Part shown: positions 48,668 to 58,228 of the stretch, one piece after another
How the letters are laid out: each line of letters begins with the position of its first letter
Position numbering within the stretch: position 1 is the stretch's first letter
Assembly: GCF_022811725.1 (NCBI RefSeq)
Contig: NZ_CP094527.1
Span: 2,232,001 to 2,296,000 of the forward strand
DNA from: Mucilaginibacter sp. SMC90
Lineage (GTDB): Bacteria > Bacteroidota > Bacteroidia > Sphingobacteriales > Sphingobacteriaceae
Direction: 5' to 3'
DNA length: 64,000 nt
Translations under genes and position numbers: made by a program
Notes under the pieces: model-generated
Told to the model about the DNA's origin: nothing
What the model saw: only the letters and a program-made list of their open reading frames with translations
The model's database searches: none

Positions 48668-51145
48668 ATGGAAAAGTGGATGGACGATACACTACCGATT
48701 CTCGGCATCGAACACGATTGTATTTTAAGTAAGCAGGGTGATATTACCCTTGCCTATAAAGTTACCTTACCTGAGCTATTTTCACTTTCCGACAGTGACT
48801 ACGAGGCCTTCCATCAGGCATGGGTAAAGGCTATCAAGGTACTGCCCAAACATTCGGTATTGCATAAGCAGGATTGGTTTATCGACAGCAAATACCAACC
48901 GGATTTTAAAAAAGCAGGCGATAGCTTTTTATCGCGCAGCAGTGAACGGTTCTTTAATGAAAGGCCTTACCTCGACCATAGTTGCTATATATTCCTTACC
49001 AAAAAACCCGCAGGCAGGAAGGCCGCCACATCTTTGTTTTCCAACCTGCTCCGCAAAAACATCGTACCAGAGCAAACGCTCAGCAGCACACAATTACAGG
49101 ATTTCATCGACTGCTGCGGCCAGTTCCGCCAGATCATGGAAGACAGCGGATTTATAAAGATGGAACGACTAAAAGAAGATGACCTTTACAGTCACAGGCG
49201 CAAGATGGGCCTGATTGAAAGGTATTGCTTCCTTGCAGAAGAAACCGATAATTTCATCATAAAGGATATAGCCTTTCAAGGCAGCGATATTAAAGTCGGC
49301 GGGCAGCACTGCCAGCTTTTTACTTTGGGCGATGCTGCTGACCTTCCGGCCTTATGCGGCTCCAGGATCAACTACGATAAGTACAGCACCGATAAGGCAA
49401 AGTTCAGTATCGGTTTTGCTTCCACGCTTGGTCAGTTGCTTCCCTGCAACCATATCTATAACCAGTATATTTTTACCGACGATGCACAAAAGACCCTGCA
49501 AAAGCTTGAAAGCAAAAGGCTGCGCCTGAACTCACTTTCTGCCTATAGCCGCGAAAACAGTATTGCCCGCGATGCGACTAATGATTTTTTAAATGAAGCA
49601 ATCGGTGAGCAGCACCAACCGGTAAAGGCGCACTTTAATATCCTGGTCTGGACGTCGGAAAAAGAGCAGCTCAAAGACTTAAAGAATCAGGTCAGTTCAG
49701 CCCTTGCGCAGATGGACGCTGTTGCCAAACAGGAAACTTCGGGCGCCGCTCAAATTTTTTGGGCAGGCATCCCCGGCAATGCTGCGGACTTTCCGATGAA
49801 TGATACTTTCGATACCTTTTCCGGCCAGGGTGCCTGCTTCTTTAACCTGGAAACAGGCTACCGCAGTTCCCTTAGCCCGGTAGGTATCCGTTTGGGCGAC
49901 CGCCTGACCGGCAAACCCGTCCATGTGGATATTTCAGATGAGCCGATGCAGCTTGGCATCTGTACCAACCGCAACAAATTTATTCTTGGCCCATCCGGTA
50001 GCGGCAAATCCTTTTTTACAAACCACATGGTAAGGAGCTACTATGAACAGGGGACACATATCGTTCTGGTCGATGTAGGCCATAGCTATAAAGGCTTATG
50101 CGATATGGTGGGCGGTTATTATTTTACCTATGAGGAAAATAACCCCATAAAATTTAACCCGTTTTTCATTGGTGAAGGCGACAGCCTCGACACAGAAAAA
50201 AAGGAAAGCATCAAAACATTGTTGCTGGCGCTCTGGAAAAAAGACGACGAAGAATTTAAGCGCAGCGAATACGTGGCTTTATCGAACGTGATAACGATGT
50301 ATTTTGAAAAACTCGAAAGGGACGATTCCATATTTCCATGCTTTGATACCTTCTATGAGTTCCTAAAAGATGATTTTGTATCCGTCCTGAAACTCGATAA
50401 CGTAAAGGAGAAGGACTTTGACATCAATAATTTTTTATACGTCCTGCGCCCATACTACAAAGGGGGCGAATTTGATTATTTACTAAACGCACATGAAAAT
50501 CTTAACCTGCTTACTGAAAGGTTTATTGTTTTTGAGCTGGATAATATTAAGGGCCATCAGACGCTCTTTCCGGTGGTAACCATTATCATCATGTCCGTAT
50601 TCATCAACAAGATGCGCAAGCTAAACGGGGTTCGTAAAATGATCCTGATTGAAGAAGCTTGGAAAGCGTTGATGAAGGAAGGGTTTGCCGAATACATCAA
50701 GTACCTGTTTAAGACGGTCCGCAAGTTTTTTGGTGAGGCTATTGTCGTAACGCAGGAAATTGAGGATATTATCAGCTCACAGGTGGTTAAGCAGGCTATT
50801 GTAAATAACAGCGATTGTAAGATACTGCTTGACCAGCGCAAATACCAGAACAAATTTGATTCCATCCAGGAACTCCTTGGCCTGACCGATAAGGAAAAGG
50901 CAATGGTGCTTTCCGTCAATAAGGCAAACGATCCCTTCCGAAGGTACAAGGAAGTATTCATTTCATTAGGTGGTATGCTCAGCAAGGTTTACCGTACCGA
51001 AGTATCCCCCGAAGAATATTACGCCTATACCACGGAGCAAAGCGAAAAGGTAAAGGTGGCCGAGTACGCCAAACGTTTTGGCAGCATTGAAAAAGGCATT
51101 GCGGCCCTGTTGGATGACCAGAAAATAAAAAACACTTCCCGTTAA
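48668..51145 (+). CDS. traG: Conjugation ATPase TraG (VirB4 family)
   Basis: 825 residues. The N-terminal about 400 residues form the VirB4 accessory region. The P-loop FILGPSGSGKSFF starts near residue 438, with the downstream VLVDVGHSYKGL, and the Walker B-like MILIEEAWKALM near 660, then VTQEIEDII. It powers pilus or channel assembly at the inner membrane. It differs from the VirD4-type coupling protein MobC at 4793. It follows traF by 24 bases. Confidence 0.93.
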   Translation: MEKWMDDTLPILGIEHDCILSKQGDITLAYKVTLPELFSLSDSDYEAFHQAWVKAIKVLPKHSVLHKQDWFIDSKYQPDFKKAGDSFLSRSSERFFNERPYLDHSCYIFLTKKPAGRKAATSLFSNLLRKNIVPEQTLSSTQLQDFIDCCGQFRQIMEDSGFIKMERLKEDDLYSHRRKMGLIERYCFLAEETDNFIIKDIAFQGSDIKVGGQHCQLFTLGDAADLPALCGSRINYDKYSTDKAKFSIGFASTLGQLLPCNHIYNQYIFTDDAQKTLQKLESKRLRLNSLSAYSRENSIARDATNDFLNEAIGEQHQPVKAHFNILVWTSEKEQLKDLKNQVSSALAQMDAVAKQETSGAAQIFWAGIPGNAADFPMNDTFDTFSGQGACFFNLETGYRSSLSPVGIRLGDRLTGKPVHVDISDEPMQLGICTNRNKFILGPSGSGKSFFTNHMVRSYYEQGTHIVLVDVGHSYKGLCDMVGGYYFTYEENNPIKFNPFFIGEGDSLDTEKKESIKTLLLALWKKDDEEFKRSEYVALSNVITMYFEKLERDDSIFPCFDTFYEFLKDDFVSVLKLDNVKEKDFDINNFLYVLRPYYKGGEFDYLLNAHENLNLLTERFIVFELDNIKGHQTLFPVVTIIIMSVFINKMRKLNGVRKMILIEEAWKALMKEGFAEYIKYLFKTVRKFFGEAIVVTQEIEDIISSQVVKQAIVNNSDCKILLDQRKYQNKFDSIQELLGLTDKEKAMVLSVNKANDPFRRYKEVFISLGGMLSKVYRTEVSPEEYYAYTTEQSEKVKVAEYAKRFGSIEKGIAALLDDQKIKNTSR

Positions 51146-51207
51146 TCATTTCATTTCACAACCCGCCATCCCTCATTTATGGCGGTGGCAACCAAAAAAA
51201 ATCGGTA

Positions 51208-51606
51208 ATGAATAAATACACGCAAAAGATAAAACAATGGGTAGCAGCTGCCGGCCTTTTCCTTTTACGGGTGGGCGAAAGCCTCCAACTGATCGAGCGG
51301 GTTTATGAAAAGCCATGGCCAGGCGATACCGCTAAAGGCGGCTACACCATGATTGCGCTCACCATTGGTGATTATGGAGGCTATTACAGGGTTTTGCAGC
51401 AATACTTTCTTAAAGGCGCTTTACAAAGGGAGTATAGTTGGCTTGCAAGGTTTGACCCAAAGACCGGTAACCGGCTCAGGGAAATCGGCGGTACGCGCAG
51501 CATCCTTTTTGATACTGCCAACAGATCGGTGTATTTCGAAAGTGTTTCCGCAACAGGCGAAGCCATAGTAGAAGTTTATAAAGCATCCCAAATAAGACAA
51601 TCATGA
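51208..51606 (+). CDS. Hypothetical protein in the TraH position
   Basis: 132 residues. An N-terminal amphipathic or weak signal helix (IKQWVAAAGLFLLRVGESLQL) is followed by a strand-rich domain (GGYTMIALTIGDYGGYYRVL; REIGGTRSILFDTANRSVYFES). Position between traG and traI-like genes corresponds to traH in CTnDOT, but no sequence match can be claimed. It overlaps the next gene by 4 bases (ATGA). Confidence 0.6.
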   Translation: MNKYTQKIKQWVAAAGLFLLRVGESLQLIERVYEKPWPGDTAKGGYTMIALTIGDYGGYYRVLQQYFLKGALQREYSWLARFDPKTGNRLREIGGTRSILFDTANRSVYFESVSATGEAIVEVYKASQIRQS

Positions 51607-52277
51607 AAAAGATAGCAGCCATCCTAATATTTTTTTGCGGCACACTGCTTTACAGCCAGAAGGCACATGCCCAGCTTTTCATTTTGGAGATCATCAAAGC
51701 GGCCATTAAAAAAGTAATCGTTGCAGTGGACCTTGAAATACAAAGGGAACAAAACAAGGTGATCTGGTTGCAGGATGCACAAAAGACACTGGAAAATACC
51801 ATGTCAAAACTAAAGCTAAATGACATCTCACAGTGGGCGCAAAAGCAAAAAGACCTTTATGCAAATTACTTTGACGAGCTGCAAAAGGTAAAAACCATCA
51901 TCAGCCTTTATGAACGGGTAAAGGATATTACCACCAAAGAGCAGCAGCTTATCAAAAATTATAATACGGCCTGGGCGACCGTCCAATCCGATCATCATTT
52001 TACGGCGTCTGAAATCCAATATATGGGTTCGGTTTACAGTGGCATCATTACCGAAACAGCCAGCAACGTGGAACAGCTCACGATGGTGATCAGCTCCTTT
52101 AAAACACAGATGAGCGATCAAAAGCGGCTGGAGATCATTAACGCGGTAGATAAAAAGGTAGACGGCAACTGCACCGACCTTGCAAGGTTCACGCAGCAAA
52201 ACGCCCTGCTCAGCCTCCAACGCGCCCATGATTCCAATGAAATAGCAACCGTAAAGAAAATGTATGGCATCCAATAA
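51603..52277 (+). CDS. traI: TraI-like conjugation protein (DUF4141 type)
   Basis: 224 residues with a signal peptide (AAILIFFCGTLLYSQKAHAQ). The mature protein is a long helical coil: QREQNKVIWLQDAQKTLENTMSKLKL, then TASEIQYMGSVYSGIITETASNVEQLT. This is the pattern of DUF4141/TraI periplasmic VirB5-like components. It ends VKKMYGI, like the third gene of this trio. It is coupled to the preceding gene and overlaps the region of the next start by some bases. Confidence 0.78.
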   Translation: MKKIAAILIFFCGTLLYSQKAHAQLFILEIIKAAIKKVIVAVDLEIQREQNKVIWLQDAQKTLENTMSKLKLNDISQWAQKQKDLYANYFDELQKVKTIISLYERVKDITTKEQQLIKNYNTAWATVQSDHHFTASEIQYMGSVYSGIITETASNVEQLTMVISSFKTQMSDQKRLEIINAVDKKVDGNCTDLARFTQQNALLSLQRAHDSNEIATVKKMYGIQ

Positions 52278-52296
52278 TTTTTCAATCCGGAAAGCA

Positions 52297-52941
52297 ATGA
52301 AAAAGATAACACTCCTAATGCTGCTCACCTGCATAGGGCCGCTTTGTAAGGCACAGACCTTTGCGGAATGGTTTGAGCAAAAGAAGACACAGAAAAAATA
52401 TCTCCTCGAACAGATCGCCGCTTTGGAAGCTTACATGACAGAGCTTAAAAAAGGCTACGATGCAGCAAAGAAAGGGCTTACCGCCATCGGGGACATAAAA
52501 AATGGTGACCTCGGCCAGCATACTGCTTACTTTAATTCGCTGAGTGTTGTAAGCCCCGAAGTAGCAAAATATCCCAGGGTTGCAGATATTATCAGCATCC
52601 AACACAGCATCCAGTCAGCCGTTTCACAACTTAAAAACAATGCCGGAAAATCCGGTGCCTTTGCCCCCTCGGAGCTTGCCTATATAGGCAGCGTCTTTGA
52701 CAGGCTTAGCGCCGATTGCCTCAGCACCTTACAAGAGCTACAGGATGTTACCACGCCCGGAAAACTACAGATGAAGGACGATGAGCGTATAAGGCGCATT
52801 GATAAGCTGTATGGGGAGACGCAGTCCCAGTATGATTTTGCCCGCGATTATGGCAACAGCATTGAAGTCATGGCCGCCCAAAAGAAAAAAGACCAAAGCA
52901 ATACAAATACGATCATCACCTGGTACGGTATCAAAAACTAA
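52297..52941 (+). CDS. TraI-related periplasmic protein, paralogue 2
   Basis: 214 residues from ATG 52297; the earlier in-frame start would overlap the preceding gene and lacks a signal. A signal peptide (TLLMLLTCIGPLCKAQ) is followed by a helical mature part with YLLEQIAALEAYMTELKKGYDAAKKGL and IISIQHSIQSAVSQL. It resembles the next protein over most of its length (LKKGYD/LKTGYD, VADIIS/IADIIS, KLQMKDDERIRRID/KLRMSDDERIKAID). This suggests tandem duplication of a VirB5/TerB-like component. Located in the periplasm. Confidence 0.78.
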   Translation: MKKITLLMLLTCIGPLCKAQTFAEWFEQKKTQKKYLLEQIAALEAYMTELKKGYDAAKKGLTAIGDIKNGDLGQHTAYFNSLSVVSPEVAKYPRVADIISIQHSIQSAVSQLKNNAGKSGAFAPSELAYIGSVFDRLSADCLSTLQELQDVTTPGKLQMKDDERIRRIDKLYGETQSQYDFARDYGNSIEVMAAQKKKDQSNTNTIITWYGIKN

Positions 52942-52948
52942 AACCGAT

Positions 52949-53584
52949 ATGAAAACAGCAATCCTTTCCATACTGCTACTACTGGCAGGCCTACTACAAA
53001 GCAAGCCCGCCCATGCGCAGGCCGCAGAAATTGAGCAGTTACTTTTAAACGTAGAAAAGCTGACGCAATATAAACAGATCCTTTCTGACCTAAAGACTGG
53101 CTATGATGTACTCGATAAAGGCTATGGTACGATAAAGGATATTTCCGAAGGCAACTTTAACCTGCATAATACTTTTCTTACAGGGCTGCTTGCAGTAAGC
53201 CCAACGGTTCAGAAATACCATAAGATAGCGGATATTATCAGTAACCAACTGCTCCTTATTTCTGAATATAAATCCGCCCTGAGCAGTTTTAAGGCTAACG
53301 GTGGTTTCAGCGCCCCGGAGATCACTTACCTCCAAAATGTGTACGGCAACCTGATCAGCCAGAGCCTTACAAACCTCGATGAACTTACCAATGTGATAAC
53401 AGCAAACAAGCTCAGGATGAGTGATGATGAGCGCATAAAAGCCATAGACCATATAGATGCGGATATGGCAGACAAACTACAGTTCCTGCGCTCTTTCAAT
53501 AGCTCTACTGCGCTGCTGGCAGCCCAAAGGCAGAAGGCTTTACAGGAAAACCAGGGCGTAAAAACAATGTATGGCATCAACTAA
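52949..53584 (+). CDS. TraI-related periplasmic protein, paralogue 3
   Basis: 211 residues from ATG 52949. Signal peptide SILLLLAGLLQSKPAHAQ. The mature part has a helical coil (AAEIEQLLLNVEKLTQYKQIL), then IISNQLLLISEYKSALSSF, SAPEITYLQNVYGNLISQS and NKLRMSDDERIKAIDHID. It matches the preceding protein closely enough to be a duplicate. It lies 7 bases after it and ends 16 bases before traJ. Probable periplasmic part of the conjugation channel. Confidence 0.78.
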   Translation: MKTAILSILLLLAGLLQSKPAHAQAAEIEQLLLNVEKLTQYKQILSDLKTGYDVLDKGYGTIKDISEGNFNLHNTFLTGLLAVSPTVQKYHKIADIISNQLLLISEYKSALSSFKANGGFSAPEITYLQNVYGNLISQSLTNLDELTNVITANKLRMSDDERIKAIDHIDADMADKLQFLRSFNSSTALLAAQRQKALQENQGVKTMYGIN

Positions 53585-53600
53585 AAAAACAGATAAGCAA

Positions 53601-54851
53601 ATGAAAAAAATAAGAACGATTTTATGTCTATCACTGCTGGCCATCGTCCTGCCTCTTGCAGGCCATGCGCAGGATGGCAGCGGCCTTGCCTCCCAGATCG
53701 GCAGCCTGCAGAGCGTACTGGAAAACCTCTACAACCAGATGCTGCCTATGTGTAGCCAGCTAACCGGCGTAGGCCGCGGCATAGCGGGCTTTGGCGCTAT
53801 TTTTTATATCGCTTCACGCGTATGGAAGCATATTGCAGCGGCCGAACCCATCGACTTTTACCCGCTGTTCCGGCCTTTTGTACTTGGCTTCTGTATCGTG
53901 ATATTCCCTTCGGTGATCGCGCTGATGAACGGCATTTTGCAGCCTACTGTTACCGGTACCTCTGCAATGGTACAGAATTCCGATAAAGCTGTTGCCGCAC
54001 TGCTGAAGCAAAAGGACGATGCGGTAAAAAACAGCCCGGCCTATGATATGTACGTGGGTGCCAACGGTGATGGCGATAAGGATAAATGGTTTAAGTACAC
54101 CCATCCGGGCCAGGATGCTTCAGATCAGGGCGTATTTGCAAGTATCGGCACCGATGTACAGTTTGCCATGGCAAAGATGTCCTACAATTTTGCAAACTCG
54201 GTAAAACGCTGGATGAGTGAGATTTTACAGGTACTCTTTGTGGCAGCAGCCCTATGTATCAATACGCTGCGCACCTTTCAGCTGATCGTCCTTGCCATCG
54301 TCGGCCCGCTGGTCTTTGGCTTTGCCGTCTTCGACGGCTTGCAGCATACGCTCACAGCCTGGCTTGCAAGGTATATCAACATCTTCCTGTGGCTGCCGGT
54401 AGCCAATATATTCGGTGCCATTATCGGCAACATACAGCAACAGATGCTCCAGATCGACCTTAGCCAGATCCACAGTGGTGGCGATACGGCCTTTAACGCG
54501 GCGGATACGGGCTACCTGGTATTTATGATAATTGGCATCATCGGCTATTTTACGGTACCCTCCGTTGCCAACAATATCATCCATGCCGCAGGCATGGGAC
54601 CGATGCTGAGTAAAGTGACCAATATGTCGATGACAGTTGGCGGCGGGGCCGTGGGGGTAGGCGCCGGCCTTGCAAACGAAGGCATCAACAGGACAGGCAG
54701 CGCACTCAGCGCAATCGGTAATATTCCGGGAAATATCAATGCCGGTTACAACGGCAGTGATGGCAGCGGGGCATCCGGAGCTATCGGTAGGTCAATCGGG
54801 CGTTCGGCAGCTTACATGAAAGATAAGTTATCCGGTAAATCAGATTCATAA
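53601..54851 (+). CDS. traJ: TraJ-like polytopic inner-membrane protein (VirB6-like)
   Basis: 416 residues from ATG 53601 (an in-frame start 30 bases before overlaps the previous gene). Signal peptide ILCLSLLAIVLPLAGHAQ, then at least five hydrophobic helices in the middle (IAGFGAIFYIASRVW; LFVAAALCINTLRTFQLIVLAIVGPLVFGF; FMIIGIIGYFTVPSVA). The C-terminus is Gly/Ser-rich. Length and layout match TraJ of CTnDOT, the VirB6-like pore protein of the transfer channel. Confidence 0.88.
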   Translation: MKKIRTILCLSLLAIVLPLAGHAQDGSGLASQIGSLQSVLENLYNQMLPMCSQLTGVGRGIAGFGAIFYIASRVWKHIAAAEPIDFYPLFRPFVLGFCIVIFPSVIALMNGILQPTVTGTSAMVQNSDKAVAALLKQKDDAVKNSPAYDMYVGANGDGDKDKWFKYTHPGQDASDQGVFASIGTDVQFAMAKMSYNFANSVKRWMSEILQVLFVAAALCINTLRTFQLIVLAIVGPLVFGFAVFDGLQHTLTAWLARYINIFLWLPVANIFGAIIGNIQQQMLQIDLSQIHSGGDTAFNAADTGYLVFMIIGIIGYFTVPSVANNIIHAAGMGPMLSKVTNMSMTVGGGAVGVGAGLANEGINRTGSALSAIGNIPGNINAGYNGSDGSGASGAIGRSIGRSAAYMKDKLSGKSDS

Positions 54852-54864
54852 AAAGGAGGCAGCT

Positions 54865-55482
54865 ATGTTCAGCAAGACAAAAAACATTGATACTGCCTTT
54901 AGGCAGATGCGCAGCTTTTTTATTATAGCGCTTATTGCAGTAATACTGTTTAGCGGCGCGATCAGCTTTGCATTCTTCCATCTGGCAAGCAAGGCCCAAC
55001 AGGTGATCTATGTGCTCGATGACGGCAAGGCGCTGGTAGCAAAGGCAGCAGACCGTGGCGAAAAGATACCGGTAGAGGCCCGCGACCATATCAAGACCTT
55101 CCACCAGTATTTCTTTACGCTGACCCCGGATGATAAACACATACAGGTTGGTATCACGCAAGCCCTGTATCTGGCGGACGGCTCTGCCAAGCGGGTATAT
55201 GATGACCTAAAGGAAGGGAACTATTACAGCAATATCATTTCCGGCAATGTGAGCCAGACGGTACACAAAGACAGCATAACATTAAATACCGACCACCAGC
55301 CATTCTACTTCAAGTATTTCGGTACGGTAGAGATCACCCGCGCAACGACCATCGTTACCCGCAGCCTCATTACCGAAGGTTACCTGAGAAGGGTTGACCA
55401 AAGTGATAATAATCCGCATGGTTTTTTGATCGAAAACTGGCGGGTGCTTGAAAACAAGGATTTAAACGTAAAAAACAGATAA
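54865..55482 (+). CDS. traK: TraK-like protein (VirB8-like)
   Basis: 205 residues. A single N-terminal transmembrane helix (IIALIAVILFSGAISFAFFHLA) is followed by a periplasmic domain of alpha/beta character (HIKTFHQYFFTLTPDDKHI; FKYFGTVEITRATTIVTRSLITEGYLRRVD), ending with a strand-rich region (NPHGFLIENWRVLEN). This is the TraK/VirB8 layout, 12 bases after traJ. It forms part of the inner-membrane complex. Confidence 0.9.
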   Translation: MFSKTKNIDTAFRQMRSFFIIALIAVILFSGAISFAFFHLASKAQQVIYVLDDGKALVAKAADRGEKIPVEARDHIKTFHQYFFTLTPDDKHIQVGITQALYLADGSAKRVYDDLKEGNYYSNIISGNVSQTVHKDSITLNTDHQPFYFKYFGTVEITRATTIVTRSLITEGYLRRVDQSDNNPHGFLIENWRVLENKDLNVKNR

Positions 55483-55483
55483 G

Positions 55484-55945
55484 ATGAAATGGAGAAAAAC
55501 AAAGGCCACCCCACCAAATGCGGCAGCCGACAAAGCAGCCGGATGGATTGCAAGGCGCATCATCAAGGTACGGGAAAAATGGGTATCGGCCATGAACCGG
55601 CTGATGTCAAAGCTAAGCCCCAAAGGGCAAAAGGTATTTTGGATAGTAGGCATCGCAGTAATGGTTTGCTATTGCAGTTCGCTTATTGCCATGAGTTTTG
55701 GCAAGGGCAATACTACCACGCTGCGGTTGGGTTCGATCCAAAGGCCACTGAGCCAGGTAACAGCAAAAAAAAACATTCCGGCAACGGTTTCACAAAAAGC
55801 CCTGATACCCATTATCCGGTTTCAAAACTATCTTGATAGCCTCGCCAAAACCCCGGACGGCAAAAGGCAAAGGGATAGTTTATTAAAGGCCCGCCCCGGA
55901 TTGATGGATAGCCTTGAAACGGTCGAAAGGCTTTACTGCAAATAG
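55484..55945 (+). CDS. Hypothetical membrane protein in the TraL position
   Basis: 153 residues. A long cytoplasmic basic segment (about residues 1-50) precedes one transmembrane helix (VFWIVGIAVMVCYCSSLIAM) at about 52-71, with a periplasmic tail of about 80 residues. It starts 1 base after traK and is followed by traM, which is the place of traL in CTnDOT. Similarity to a named TraL is not clear from sequence. A second frame (55489-55836) over it is a shadow. Confidence 0.68.
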   Translation: MKWRKTKATPPNAAADKAAGWIARRIIKVREKWVSAMNRLMSKLSPKGQKVFWIVGIAVMVCYCSSLIAMSFGKGNTTTLRLGSIQRPLSQVTAKKNIPATVSQKALIPIIRFQNYLDSLAKTPDGKRQRDSLLKARPGLMDSLETVERLYCK

Positions 55946-55969
55946 TTATAACCAGATAAAAAAAAGAAG

Positions 55970-57271
55970 ATGAACGAAAAAAAGATACTGCCAAATAAAG
56001 CGCAGCAACGAAAAAAGCTATTGGTGGCGCTGCCCATTTTAGCGCTGCCCTTCCTTACGCTTGGCTTTTACGCATTGGGTGGCGGCCAGGCTACTGCTGT
56101 AACCATGACGGATAAGGACAAAGGGTTTAACGCACAGCTTCCCGATCCCCGCCTTGAAAAAAAGGATATGGATAAGATGGCCTATTACGACCAGGCCACC
56201 ATGGATTCAGCAAAGCGTAAGGAACAGGGCCAGGCCGACCCATATTATCATGGTGGTGCAGGTAATGTAATACCCAATGCTGATTCAGGGATAGGGCAAA
56301 ATCCAGCTGCCGGCTCCAATCCCACAGTCGGTACTACGTTTACAACGACCGGCTTTAGTAACCCCAATTCGCCAGAGGCAAAGGTCTATGAAAAGCTCGG
56401 TGCGTTAAACAAGGCGCTCAATCAGCAGCAGCAACAGCAATCTTCTCCTTATATGACGCAACCCAATTATACACCGCAGCAAAGCGGGCTAAATACAGCA
56501 GATGTTGACCGGCTCGAAAAGATGATGCGTACCATGCAATCCGGCAGCGATACGGACGACCCGCAGACAAAGCAGCTTAACGGGATGCTTGAAAAGATCC
56601 TGGACATACAGCACCCGGAGCTTGTAAAGGAAAAGATCAAGGCATCCGAAGACCAGCGACAGGGACGGGTTTACGCCGTTAAGCCTGCCGAAGGCAGGCA
56701 GCGGATTTCTGTATTGGATAACAGTAAGGCAAAGTTATCAGGGCAAACAGATAACAGCCCCGGTTTCTATGGTGTGGATGACAGCCTTGCAGGCCCTAAT
56801 GACCAGAATACGATTGAGGCAGTGGTACACGAAGACCAGACGCTTGTAAACGGCTCTATCATTAAGTTAAGGCTAACTGATGCGATCAGTGTTAGCGGTA
56901 CAGTGGTACCGAAAGATAATTTTATCTATGGTACGGTTTCCCTCGATGGCGAAAGGCTGACTGTTAAGATCAGTAGCCTGCGGTATAAAAAGTCGTTATT
57001 CCCGGTTCAGCTTTCCGTATTTGATATAGACGGGCAGGACGGTATTTATATCCCCGGAGCCATAGCCCGCGATGTTGCCAAGGAATCTGCCGACCGTTCC
57101 ATTCAGTCATTTGGCCTGACCAGCTTTGACCAGAGCCTGGGCGCACAGGCCGCCGGTGCAGGTATTGAAGCCGCCAAATCATTTTTAAGCAGGAAGGTAA
57201 AACTTATCAAGGTCATGGTAAAGGCAGGCTATAAGGTCTTACTCCGCGATGATAAGCAAAGAGAAGAATAA
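55970..57271 (+). CDS. traM: TraM-like protein (VirB10-like)
   Basis: 433 residues. N-terminal cytoplasmic stretch, then a transmembrane helix (LLVALPILALPFLTLGFYALGG). A long Pro/Gln/Asn-rich linker with a run of five Gln (about residues 70-190) follows, as in VirB10 proteins that span the periplasm. The C-terminal about 160 residues contain TIEAVVHEDQTLVNGSIIKLRLTDAISVSGTVVPKDNFIYGTVS, the conserved TraM core. Proposed to bridge inner and outer membranes. Confidence 0.9.
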   Translation: MNEKKILPNKAQQRKKLLVALPILALPFLTLGFYALGGGQATAVTMTDKDKGFNAQLPDPRLEKKDMDKMAYYDQATMDSAKRKEQGQADPYYHGGAGNVIPNADSGIGQNPAAGSNPTVGTTFTTTGFSNPNSPEAKVYEKLGALNKALNQQQQQQSSPYMTQPNYTPQQSGLNTADVDRLEKMMRTMQSGSDTDDPQTKQLNGMLEKILDIQHPELVKEKIKASEDQRQGRVYAVKPAEGRQRISVLDNSKAKLSGQTDNSPGFYGVDDSLAGPNDQNTIEAVVHEDQTLVNGSIIKLRLTDAISVSGTVVPKDNFIYGTVSLDGERLTVKISSLRYKKSLFPVQLSVFDIDGQDGIYIPGAIARDVAKESADRSIQSFGLTSFDQSLGAQAAGAGIEAAKSFLSRKVKLIKVMVKAGYKVLLRDDKQREE

Positions 57272-57336
57272 CCGCTAAAGGCAGCCTTTCATTTAAAACA
57301 GGTTAAAAATTAATTCATCATTTAAATTTCCCGGAC

Positions 57337-58176
57337 GTGAAAAAGATCAGTGCAGTATGGATAATGGGATTTATCCTTTTTATGGGTGCGACAGGCTTCG
57401 CACAGGACAAAACAAAAACATCGGAGGTCATACAACCGCAACTCCTTGCCGTAACCTTTGCAAAAACCACCAACCTTATATTCCCCTATGCGGTTAAGAG
57501 CGTGGACAAGGGCAGCAAGGATTTACTCGTACAGGTTGCCAAAGGCGTAGAAAACATCATACAGGTAAAGGCCGCCGTACAGGGTTTTGCAGAAACCAAC
57601 CTGACCGTTATTACGGCAGACGGCAAGCTATATTCTTATGTCGTCGATTATACCGATAAGCCTAAAGCATTAAACATTAAAGTAGATGCCAGTCCCGGTA
57701 TCAACAACACAGATGCCCGCTTTTCGCTTACCAGCGATAACGAAGCCAGTATACAGGATTACGGCCAGCAGGTGGCGCTAAAAAAGCCCATCTTAAAAAA
57801 TATCAAAGACAGCAAGGCGGATATTGAAATGTCCCTGGATGGCATCTACATCCATGACCAGATGCTTTATTTCCAGATCAGCCTTAGCAATAACTCCAAC
57901 CTTGCCTACAACATAGACCAGTTACGTTTTTACATCCATGATAAAAAACGTTCCAAACGTACCGCTTCGCAGGAAACTGAATTGCAGCCGGAGCAGCTAA
58001 CAGGCAATGTCCGCATCATCCGCGGCCAGTCCAAACAGACCATCGTTGTAACGCTGCAAAAATTTACCATCCCTGACCAAAAGTTTTTAACGGCACAACT
58101 GATGGAAAGCAACGGGGGCCGCAACCTTGACCTAAAGATTAAAAACAAGCTACTGGTAAAGGCAAAACTGCTGTAA
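57337..58176 (+). CDS. traN: TraN-like protein (VirB9-like, DUF4138)
   Basis: 279 residues from GTG 57337. Signal peptide (VWIMGFILFMGATGFAQ), then a beta-rich domain: VIQPQLLAVTFAKTTNLIFPYAVKSVDKGSKDLLVQ, and a C-terminal part YNIDQLRFYIHDKKRSKRTASQE followed by NVRIIRGQSKQTIVVTLQKFT. This is the DUF4138/TraN pattern. It would form the outer part of the channel with TraM. It lies 65 bases after traM and is the last clear channel gene in the operon. Confidence 0.9.
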   Translation: MKKISAVWIMGFILFMGATGFAQDKTKTSEVIQPQLLAVTFAKTTNLIFPYAVKSVDKGSKDLLVQVAKGVENIIQVKAAVQGFAETNLTVITADGKLYSYVVDYTDKPKALNIKVDASPGINNTDARFSLTSDNEASIQDYGQQVALKKPILKNIKDSKADIEMSLDGIYIHDQMLYFQISLSNNSNLAYNIDQLRFYIHDKKRSKRTASQETELQPEQLTGNVRIIRGQSKQTIVVTLQKFTIPDQKFLTAQLMESNGGRNLDLKIKNKLLVKAKLL

Positions 58177-58228
58177 GCGAATTGTAAGCAATCCATTCAT
58201 TAATATTTAAAAAAGTGGGGCCGGAACA

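Noticed and set aside
55489..55836. Plus-strand frame overlapping the TraL-position gene
   Set aside because: Unlike the overprinted frame at 58371 it has no recognisable conserved segments; the 55484 frame fits the operon and has a membrane helix.
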